A stretch of 8,148 bases of DNA from Caldilineaceae bacterium (GTDB lineage: Bacteria > Chloroflexota > Anaerolineae > Caldilineales > Caldilineaceae). A program made the translations under genes and the position numbers. This document shows positions 1 to 8,148 of this stretch, piece by piece; position 1 is the first letter of the stretch; each line of letters begins with the position of its first letter. The stretch covers positions 1-8,148 of the forward strand of contig WGCB01000251.1 in assembly GCA_015494005.1 (NCBI GenBank). The letters are read 5' to 3'. The notes beneath the pieces are model-generated. The model searched no databases. It was not told the DNA's origin and worked only from the letters and a program-made list of their open reading frames with translations.

Positions 1-1
1 C

Positions 2-2986
<2,985 letters not shown>

Positions 2987-2991
2987 CCTCA

Positions 2992-3033
2992 CCCCTCCCC
3001 CGGCTCGCTTCTCACCCGGGGAGCAAGGAGGGG
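2992..3033. terminator. Possible GC-rich stem-loop between convergent genes
   Basis: The 54-bp gap between the mannosidase stop and the regulator stop can form several competing GC stems. CCCCTCC at 2992-2998 pairs with GGAGGGG at 3027-3033, CTCCCC at 2995-3000 with GGGGAG at 3018-3023, and CCCCGG at 2998-3003 with CCGGGG at 3016-3021. No T-tract follows on either strand, so this is not a canonical intrinsic terminator. Position between convergent genes is the main support. In GC-rich sequence such pairings also arise by chance. Confidence 0.25.
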
Positions 3034-3040
3034 AGCGCGG

Positions 3041-5500
3041 TCACCAGAGCCAGCGCACCTGGGCCAGGCTCTCCGGATCCATGAGCTCGGCCACCTTCGC
3101 GTCCACGGGCAGGCCCAGGAGGGCGGTGAGCTGCTGCTCCAGGGCCAGGAACTCCGCCAGCTCGGGCAGCTCCTGGAAGCGGAGCACCAGGCAGAGGAAG
3201 TGACCGCGCGCCTGGTCGGGCGGGGCGAGCACCCCCAGGGCTGTGACGCTGCAGGCCCGGCCCAGCCAGGCCCGCCGCGCCAGCAGTGGCTCCAGGGACG
3301 GCTCCCCTGCCCTGGGCTCCTCCGCCGCGGATGCCTTCCCGCCGCTTCGCCCCGCCAGGACGTAGTGAACTCCTCGCCCCTTTCCTCGTTTCTCCAACAA
3401 CCCTGCTTCGCTGAGCCAGGCCAGCCGTCGGGTGGCCGTGGCCTTGCTGACCTTGGCTGCCTCCATCAGGTCCCGGGCCGTGACTCGCCCCCCGCGTCGG
3501 GCCAGCTCCAGGGCCATCTCCGCCTGGGGATCCAGGTCAGACGGGGGGAGATCCGGCGCGGCTGCCGTGGCCGCGGGGGGCGCTTTTTCCTCCGGGGCCA
3601 GGCCCTGGAAGACGGGCATCTCTGCCTGGAGCTGGCGGAAGTAGGCCACCTGGTCGTCGAAGCCGTGATGGCGGCTGAGCTGGTATCCGGCCAGCCAGTG
3701 ACGGCAGGCGCCGGCCTGGTTGCCCAGCTGGGCCAGGGCCTCGGCCAGGTTGGAGTGGAGCTTGGCCTCGGCCAGGGGCAGTCCCATCTCCTGGCAGAGG
3801 TGCAGGCTCTCCCGGTAGCTGACCAGGGCCTTCTCCAGGTGGCCCGCCAGGTGGTGGGCCGTGCCGATGTTGAGCAGGGCCGTGGCCATCAGCTCCCGGT
3901 TGCCCAGGCGTCGGTAGGTGGCCATGGCCTCCTGGTAGGCGGCGATGGCCGGGGCGTAGTCCCCCATGGCCCGGTAGAGGAGGCCCAGGTTGCCGAAGGA
4001 TTTGGCCGTGGCCAGGGCTTCCCCGATCTCCTCCCGCAGGGCCAGGGCCCGCTGGGCGTGCCCCAGGGCCTGGTCGTAGCGCCGCTGGTGCCGGTAGAGG
4101 CTGGCCAGGGCGTCGAGGATGTCCGCCCGCAGGCTCCGTTCCTCGACCGGGGCCTCCTCCAGGGCCTGGGTCAGATCCGTCTCCGCTTCCGTCCATTCCT
4201 GGCGCAGGATGTGGAGCCAGCCCCGGTCCTTGCGCAGGATCAGCGTCTCCGGATGGCCGGCGGGGAAGCGCTCCAGGGCCTGCTGGTAGTAGGCCAGGGC
4301 GTGGCGCTGGTTGTGCTTCTCGTAGAGCTTGCCCATGCGCCGGTAGATCCGGGCCTGCTGCACGGGATCTTGGGTGGCCTTCAGGGCCCGGCGGCAGGCG
4401 TCCAATGCCTCCTGCTGCTCCCCCTGGTGGGCGTGGAGATCCGCCAGCAGGATCTGGACCGCCTGCCACTGCTCCGGGGGCAGAGATCCGGCGGGGAAGC
4501 GGGCCAGGGCCGACTGGAGCTCGTCGATCTGCAGCTCGTTGATCAGCTCCTCCGCGGCGGCCTGGAGGAGGGTGGCGGCCCGGCGCCACTGCCGAGCCTG
4601 CTGCCAGTGGATGGCCGCCCGCAGCGGCTCCCCGGCCTGCTCCCAGTGCTGGGCCACCAGGCGATGGCGTCGGCGCAGCGCGTCCGGGGACTGGCGGGCG
4701 TAGACGTACTCCCGCAGGACCGGGGAGAGCCAGAGCTCACCGCTGTCGCTGCCCAGGAGGAGACGGCGCTGGGTCAGGTGCTCCAGGCCGGCCTGGGCAT
4801 GGGTGATGCGCTCCTCCTGGGCCATTTTCAGGAGCAGATCCTGGGGGAAGACATCCTCCATGGTGGCGGCGATGTCCAGGATGTGGCCGGCCGCGGGCTG
4901 GGCCTGGAGGGAGCGGGTGACCTGTCTCAGGGCCAGCTGGCGGAGCTCGTCGTCCGCCTCGCCGTGGAGGAGCTGCTGGCGCAGGTGCTGGGCCACCTCT
5001 CGGATGGCCCGGTTGCGCTCGGCGAAGAAGGTGTCCGGGCTGGGGATGCCCGTGCGGGCCATGAGGGTCTCGGTGAAGCGTCCCCCCTCCACGAACTCGT
5101 CCGGGTGGAGGGGCTCCAGGTAGCGGTGGCGCAGGATGTTGTAGCGCCACCAGAGGGGATCCCACCAGGTGGGGTCGTCCAGGGGACGGTAGGCGCCCAG
5201 AGGATGGGAGACCGGGCCAGGGGCCAGCCGGTTCACCGCCCACTGGAGCAGCAGGCGCAGGGCCCGTCCCCGCTCCTCCGTGGTGGGGGAGACCTGGTCC
5301 GAGACCAGGGCCGCGCCGATCATCTCCCGCTGGGCCAAGGGGGAGCGGGAGAGGGCCAGGAGGCTGTGGTAGTTCTTGAAGGCGCTGTTCACCAGCAGGG
5401 TGAAGGCAGAGGACGTCAGCCCGGCCAGGGAGGAGGAGCCGGTTGGGTGGGGAGACCTTGGTCTGCTTGACGGGGACGCCGGTGGTGTTGAGAGTTCCAT
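3041..5500 (-). CDS. TPR-repeat winged-helix protein, MalT/STAND-like regulator lacking an NTPase
   Basis: This is probably a cytoplasmic transcriptional regulator; its exact function is unrecognised. Residues about 30-180 form a compact N-terminal module rich in Trp and Arg (for example WWDPLWWRYNILRHRYLEPL, 112-131) that I cannot name. Residues about 185-320 resemble the winged-helix and helical linker that follows the NTPase in MalT-type proteins (LSPVLREYVYARQ, then a hydrophobic helix pair). Helical repeats continue from about 345, with recognisable TPRs around 384-411, 458-490, 498-531, 538-571 and 578-610. A Pro/Ala-rich linker (632-655) leads to a winged helix at 656-715, with recognition-helix-like KVSKATATRRLAWL and a wing at KRGKGRGVHYVL. 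Residues 740-819 look like a degenerate minimal nucleotidyltransferase. No Walker A motif is present. The ATG at 5500 lacks a Shine-Dalgarno, and its first 20 or so codons use A-ending and rare triplets, so the true N-terminus is doubtful. It is divergent from the peptidase gene at 5812 and convergent with the mannosidase. Confidence 0.85.
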   Translation of the reverse strand: MELSTPPASPSSRPRSPHPTGSSSLAGLTSSAFTLLVNSAFKNYHSLLALSRSPLAQREMIGAALVSDQVSPTTEERGRALRLLLQWAVNRLAPGPVSHPLGAYRPLDDPTWWDPLWWRYNILRHRYLEPLHPDEFVEGGRFTETLMARTGIPSPDTFFAERNRAIREVAQHLRQQLLHGEADDELRQLALRQVTRSLQAQPAAGHILDIAATMEDVFPQDLLLKMAQEERITHAQAGLEHLTQRRLLLGSDSGELWLSPVLREYVYARQSPDALRRRHRLVAQHWEQAGEPLRAAIHWQQARQWRRAATLLQAAAEELINELQIDELQSALARFPAGSLPPEQWQAVQILLADLHAHQGEQQEALDACRRALKATQDPVQQARIYRRMGKLYEKHNQRHALAYYQQALERFPAGHPETLILRKDRGWLHILRQEWTEAETDLTQALEEAPVEERSLRADILDALASLYRHQRRYDQALGHAQRALALREEIGEALATAKSFGNLGLLYRAMGDYAPAIAAYQEAMATYRRLGNRELMATALLNIGTAHHLAGHLEKALVSYRESLHLCQEMGLPLAEAKLHSNLAEALAQLGNQAGACRHWLAGYQLSRHHGFDDQVAYFRQLQAEMPVFQGLAPEEKAPPAATAAAPDLPPSDLDPQAEMALELARRGGRVTARDLMEAAKVSKATATRRLAWLSEAGLLEKRGKGRGVHYVLAGRSGGKASAAEEPRAGEPSLEPLLARRAWLGRACSVTALGVLAPPDQARGHFLCLVLRFQELPELAEFLALEQQLTALLGLPVDAKVAELMDPESLAQVRWLW

Positions 5501-5528
5501 TGAGCCGAATTGAGCCGCAAATCCTCAT
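5439..5528 (-). other. Alternative-frame N-terminal segment resembling a STAND/MalT leader
   Basis: An ATG at 5528 opens a different minus-strand frame that reads MRICGSIRLNGTLNTTGVPV and then KQTKVSPPNR. The TTGVPVKQTKVSPP portion resembles the short leader that precedes the NTPase in many Chloroflexota MalT-like proteins (a TT-R/K-V-x-x-P-x-R pattern). Its codons are GC3-rich from about 5490 onward, whereas the regulator's own frame over the same bases is poor in GC3. This suggests either a frameshift near 5415-5445 joining the two frames, a sequencing error, or a relic of a deleted NTPase region. It is not called as a separate gene. Confidence 0.35.
5499..5517. repeat. Tandem direct repeat ATTGAGCCG, 10-bp period
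   Basis: ATTGAGCCG occurs at 5499-5507 and again at 5509-5517. Read on the minus strand it is CGGCTCAAT twice, and the copy nearer the gene overlaps the regulator's ATG. The 10-bp spacing places both copies on the same face of the helix. It could be an operator or a translational control element; a recent tandem duplication without function is also possible. Confidence 0.55.
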
Positions 5529-5535
5529 TTGTCAC

Positions 5536-5565
5536 TTGAAAGCCACACCGTATCTCCGCTATTAT
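5536..5565 (+). promoter_or_regulatory. Candidate sigma-70-type promoter for the C11 peptidase gene
   Basis: TTGAAA at 5536-5541 and TATTAT at 5560-5565 each match the consensus hexamers at five of six positions and are 18 bp apart. The start would be near 5572, giving an approximately 240-nt leader before the ATG at 5812. The -10 overlaps the minus-strand TATAAT almost completely, so polymerase could occupy only one direction at a time. Confidence 0.45.
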
Positions 5566-5566
5566 A
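5561..5566 (-). promoter_or_regulatory. Candidate -10 element for the TPR regulator
   Basis: The minus strand reads TATAAT exactly at 5566-5561, in the most AT-rich part of the window. Transcription would begin near 5553-5554, giving a leader of about 53 nt to the ATG at 5500, or about 25 nt to the alternative ATG at 5528. No good -35 hexamer lies 16-18 bp upstream (the 17-bp position reads TACCCG), so an activator may be needed, or the match may be fortuitous. Confidence 0.45.
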
Positions 5567-5599
5567 GTCGCAACAAGCCGATCCGGGTAGCCGCCTTTC

Positions 5600-5666
5600 A
5601 GGGCCAGCCCCTTTGGGCCCTCTAGGTTGTCTGGATCGAGAACGGCTGGCCTGGGAGGAACCCAGG
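5600..5666 (+). promoter_or_regulatory. Two short stem-loops in the peptidase leader
   Basis: AGGGCC at 5600-5605 pairs perfectly with GGCCCT at 5616-5621 around a 10-nt loop. CCTGGG at 5650-5655 pairs perfectly with CCCAGG at 5661-5666 around the loop AGGAA. Neither is followed by a U-tract. Both lie downstream of the candidate plus-strand promoter and so would be in the transcript leader. They match no riboswitch I know. Confidence 0.3.
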
Positions 5667-5691
5667 TGCCGTGGAAAGCCCCCGCAGGCCT

Positions 5692-5726
5692 CGGGGATGG
5701 GCGCCATGGGGCTGTGCCCATCCTTG
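5692..5726 (+). promoter_or_regulatory. Strong stem-loop in the peptidase leader
   Basis: GGATGGGC at 5695-5702 pairs perfectly with GCCCATCC at 5716-5723. Two G-U pairs and a C-G pair extend the stem to 11 bp (5692-5702 with 5716-5726). The 13-nt loop can itself pair GCC (5703-5705) with GGC (5710-5712). The 5' arm CGGGG (5692-5696) can instead pair with CCCCG at 5680-5684, so two hairpins are mutually exclusive. No T-tract follows, so it is not a simple terminator. Confidence 0.4.
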
Positions 5727-5797
5727 CCGTGGGAAATCCACACCCCTCCAGCCCTCCTCGGGTCGACAGGCCCGAGCGTTCCAGGATCCATGCGATC

Positions 5798-5803
5798 GAG
5801 GAG
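5798..5803 (+). promoter_or_regulatory. Ribosome binding site of the C11 peptidase gene
   Basis: GAGGAG lies 8 nt before the ATG at 5812, a good Shine-Dalgarno match and spacing. Together with the signal peptide encoded immediately downstream it fixes the start of this gene. Confidence 0.75.
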
Positions 5804-5811
5804 CCGAGAAA

Positions 5812-8148
5812 ATGAACCCGTATGCCACTTCCAGACGTCTGTCTGGCCCTGTCCTCGTGCTGGTGTTGACCGGCGTCGTCCTGGCCTTGCTCCTCCTGGG
5901 GATGGCCAAGGCCTCGGCCCAGGCTGACATCCAGGCGGGAACTACGACGCCCAAGGAAGCCGACGCCGCGCCCGCCGTCACCCTTTCCGCCATCTCCCGT
6001 TCCCCTGCCATGGCCAGCTCCTGCAGCGGCGTGACGGCCATCCCCGAGGAGGAGTGCCTGGCCTTGGGCGCCCTCTACCAGAGGACCGGCGGCCCGAACT
6101 GGATCACCAACACCCACTGGCTGGACCTGTCCGGCGGCCTCACCCCCTGCGACTGGTATGGGGTGACCTGCGCCAACGGTCACGTGAGCCGGCTGGAGCT
6201 GGCCGGGAACAACCTGGTGGGCAACGTCTCCAAGAGCATCTGCCGCCTGGCGGACGCCGGCGTCACCGGGGACCTGGCCTACAACGGCCTCTGGAGCTCC
6301 CGGAGCCGGGTCCGGCAGTGCCTGGATCGCATGGACCCGGACTGGGCCGCCACCCAGACCCAGCCCGTCCGGGACCTGCAGGTCACCGCCTTCTTCAGCG
6401 ACGCCCTGGAGCTCTCCTGGACGCCCATCTCCTACACCCAGGACGGGGGTAGCTACCGCATCAGCCTGGCCACCAGCTTCACCGGGACCTACACGCTCCA
6501 CGGGACCACCAGCGACAAGAGTGCCTCCAGCTACCGGGTGGATGGCCTGGAGCCGGGCCGCACCTACTACCTGCGGGTGCGGGCCTTCACGCCGGCCCAC
6601 GATGGCCTGCCCGAGGTGCGGGGCGCCCCCGCGGAGATCATCGCGGTGACCCGGTCTCCGGGCTCCAGCATCACCCTGGCCGTCTTCTTCCCCGGGGACA
6701 ACAACCTCTCGGGGTACGTGCCCAGCGTTCGAAGCCGGTTGCGCCAGGGCACGGCGATCAACCCCAACCTGACGGTGGTCATGCTCAGCGACCGGCGGGG
6801 CAACCACGACACCCGGGTCTCGGTCATGGCCGGGGGGCTGGTCACGGTCACCAGCGCAGTGACGGACACCTGGGGCGTGGACGAGCTGGACACGTCGGAT
6901 CCCCAGGTGCTGGCCTGGTTCCTGAGCTGGGCTCGACAGAACTACCCCGGGGACCGGGAGATGGTCTCCCTCATGGGGCACGGCGTGGGCCTGGCGCCGG
7001 AGGTGAAGTGGCCGGAGAAGCCTGGCAGCGCTGGGGGGCTCTCCGCGGCTCGGGCCAGCGGCAACACCATCCCGCCTCTGCCCCAGGAGCTGGACTTCAC
7101 TCCCAGCGACGTGAACAGCCGGGGCTACCTGAGCACCATCGACCTGGGCCAGGCCCTGGCCGGGGCCACGAACAACGGCGCGGATCCCTTCGACCTCCTC
7201 TTCTTCGACCAGTGCTTCCAGGGCAACCTGGACGTGCTCTACCAGGTCCGCCAGGCGGCCCGGATCTTCATCGCCTCGCCCAACTACGCCTGGCTCACCG
7301 CGGCCTACGGGCGCTACCTGTCCCAGCTGGCCCCGGCCTCCACCACCGAGGAGATGGCCCAGGCCATCATCAGCCTCTACCAGCGGACCTTGAACCAGGA
7401 GCATCCCAACGTCATCTTCTGGCTGAAACGGGCGGACATCGAGGCCATCGCCACCCAGGTGAGCGCCCTGGGCGATGCGCTGACCCAGGCCACCCAGGCG
7501 GGGAAGGACGGGGCCATCCTGACCGCGGCCAGGAACAGCCAGTTTGTGGACACCACCCAGTGCGGCCGCCAGCGCCTGGAGCTGGGCCCGCCGGACGAGC
7601 TCCTGGGGGCTGGCTCCTTCGCGACGAACCTGCGCCAGGCCTTCCCCCCAGGGGATGCCTACGGGGTCCATGACCGGGCCGGGGACCTGCTGGCGGCCCT
7701 GGCCAACGTCCAGAGCACCTTCCAGGTGGGGAGCCCCTGGATCGCACCCCAGGAAGTCTGGCAGTACGAGGACACGGTCACCATCCTGGCTCCCCTGCGC
7801 CGGGGCGTGCCGGGGGCTGTCCAGTGGCGGGCCAGCCTCTACACCACCACCACGCCCTTGACCGCCACCTGGTCCGTGGCGCCCACGGTCACCGTGACCA
7901 TCACCACTCCCTTCGCCTTCGCCCAGGATGGCCGCTGGGATGACTTCCTTTCCCAGTGGTACACGAACACCACGCCCACTCTGGGGGCCTGGTGCCAGTA
8001 CATCCCCCCGGCCCGGACGGTCAGTGCCAGCACGGAGCCCCTTACCCTGACCCTGGCCGCGGCCAGCCCGGACGAGAAGGCCGTCCATCTGCAGTGGGAG
8101 CCCTCCACGGACGAGGAGGCCGTGGAGCAGTGGGTCTACGTGCGCCGG
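5812..8148 (+). CDS. Secreted clostripain-family (C11) cysteine peptidase with LRR and FnIII domains (3'-partial)
   Basis: The 779 codons in the window are open to the right edge without a stop. Residues 1-36 form a signal peptide: RR at 8-9, hydrophobic core 14-30, and a likely cleavage after ASA (34-36), so the protein is exported. Residues 81-145 are a plant-like LRR N-terminal cap (TGGPNW, PCDWYGVTC, then one repeat with LELAGNNLVGNV), with cysteines at 71, 82, 113, 120, 144 and 170. A linker with DPDWAATQTQP (175-185) leads to a fibronectin type III domain at about 187-281 (LSWTPI to LEPGRTYYLRVRAFTP). The C11 domain spans about 285-540: VFFPGDNNLSGYV (291-303), catalytic His390 in SLMGHGVGLAPE, YLSTIDLGQAL (439-449), and catalytic Cys468 in DLLFFDQCFQGN. 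Residues from about 743 may begin a second FnIII domain. Clan CD peptidases of this family usually cleave after Arg or Lys. The protein is probably extracellular or surface-bound; any anchor lies outside the window. Confidence 0.9.
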   Translation, partial: MNPYATSRRLSGPVLVLVLTGVVLALLLLGMAKASAQADIQAGTTTPKEADAAPAVTLSAISRSPAMASSCSGVTAIPEEECLALGALYQRTGGPNWITNTHWLDLSGGLTPCDWYGVTCANGHVSRLELAGNNLVGNVSKSICRLADAGVTGDLAYNGLWSSRSRVRQCLDRMDPDWAATQTQPVRDLQVTAFFSDALELSWTPISYTQDGGSYRISLATSFTGTYTLHGTTSDKSASSYRVDGLEPGRTYYLRVRAFTPAHDGLPEVRGAPAEIIAVTRSPGSSITLAVFFPGDNNLSGYVPSVRSRLRQGTAINPNLTVVMLSDRRGNHDTRVSVMAGGLVTVTSAVTDTWGVDELDTSDPQVLAWFLSWARQNYPGDREMVSLMGHGVGLAPEVKWPEKPGSAGGLSAARASGNTIPPLPQELDFTPSDVNSRGYLSTIDLGQALAGATNNGADPFDLLFFDQCFQGNLDVLYQVRQAARIFIASPNYAWLTAAYGRYLSQLAPASTTEEMAQAIISLYQRTLNQEHPNVIFWLKRADIEAIATQVSALGDALTQATQAGKDGAILTAARNSQFVDTTQCGRQRLELGPPDELLGAGSFATNLRQAFPPGDAYGVHDRAGDLLAALANVQSTFQVGSPWIAPQEVWQYEDTVTILAPLRRGVPGAVQWRASLYTTTTPLTATWSVAPTVTVTITTPFAFAQDGRWDDFLSQWYTNTTPTLGAWCQYIPPARTVSASTEPLTLTLAAASPDEKAVHLQWEPSTDEEAVEQWVYVRR

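Larger units (their letters stand above)
5501..5811. other. 311-bp divergent intergenic region
   Basis: This is the only stretch over 300 bases without a convincing gene. The left part (about 5519-5572) is markedly richer in A+T than the rest of the window and holds the candidate promoters. The right part (about 5600-5730) is GC-rich and holds several short inverted repeats. From about 5730 to 5797 I see nothing distinctive before the ribosome binding site. Open frames crossing the region have no protein-like composition, and no known riboswitch, tRNA or small RNA was recognised. Confidence 0.7.

Noticed and set aside
3200..5470. Long plus-strand open frame opposite the TPR regulator
   Set aside because: Low-complexity Gly/Leu/Val/Gln-rich sequence with no motif. 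The minus strand has TPRs and a winged helix.
5650..5700. Cobalamin-riboswitch-like stretch (GGAACCCAGGTG)
   Set aside because: Only a few short blocks resemble the element. The conserved core and the paired regions around it are absent, and the downstream peptidase is not a cobalamin-related gene.
5416..8088. A very long minus-strand open frame antisense to the peptidase gene
   Set aside because: Its composition is dominated by Gly, Pro, Arg, Val and Gln without domains, as expected for the antisense of a GC3-rich gene. The plus strand carries a signal peptide, recognisable domains and a good ribosome binding site.
3041..8148. A STAND/caspase-like anti-phage conflict system
   Set aside because: The peptidase has a clear signal peptide and adhesion-type extracellular domains, and the regulator lacks an NTPase. 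This fits secretion and gene regulation better than intracellular defence.

Overview
The window is very GC-rich, roughly two-thirds G+C by eye, with strong G/C preference at third codon positions. It holds three long genes, two of them cut by the window edges. Gene content suggests a Chloroflexota bacterium of the Anaerolineae/Caldilineae type: a large GH38 alpha-mannosidase, a MalT-like TPR regulator, and a secreted clostripain-family peptidase with LRR and fibronectin modules. This assignment is inferred from family knowledge, not from a search.

Layout. Positions 2-2986 (+) encode most of a GH38 alpha-mannosidase; the reading frame is open to the left edge, so the true start lies upstream. 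A 54-bp gap (2987-3040) separates it from a convergent gene, 3041-5500 (-). That gene encodes an 819-residue TPR protein with a C-terminal winged helix and a tail resembling a degenerate minimal nucleotidyltransferase. It looks like a MalT/STAND-type regulator whose NTPase is missing. The spacer 5501-5811 is the only AT-richer island and the only sizeable non-coding stretch. It contains back-to-back candidate -10 elements for the two divergent genes, a 10-bp-period direct repeat over the regulator's start codon, and several stem-loops in the leader of the right-hand gene. From 5812 to the right edge (+) runs a secreted peptidase of family C11: signal peptide, plant-like LRR cap, fibronectin type III domain, C11 catalytic domain with a His/Cys dyad, and the start of what may be a second fibronectin domain. 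Its stop codon lies beyond the window.

How they may work together. The regulator and the peptidase are divergent and share one promoter region, so the winged-helix protein is a natural candidate to control the peptidase and itself. This is inference from arrangement. The mannosidase is convergent with the regulator and shares no promoter with it. Mannan breakdown and secreted proteolysis would both suit a polymer-degrading heterotroph. No RNA genes, insertion sequences, CRISPR arrays or attachment sites were seen.
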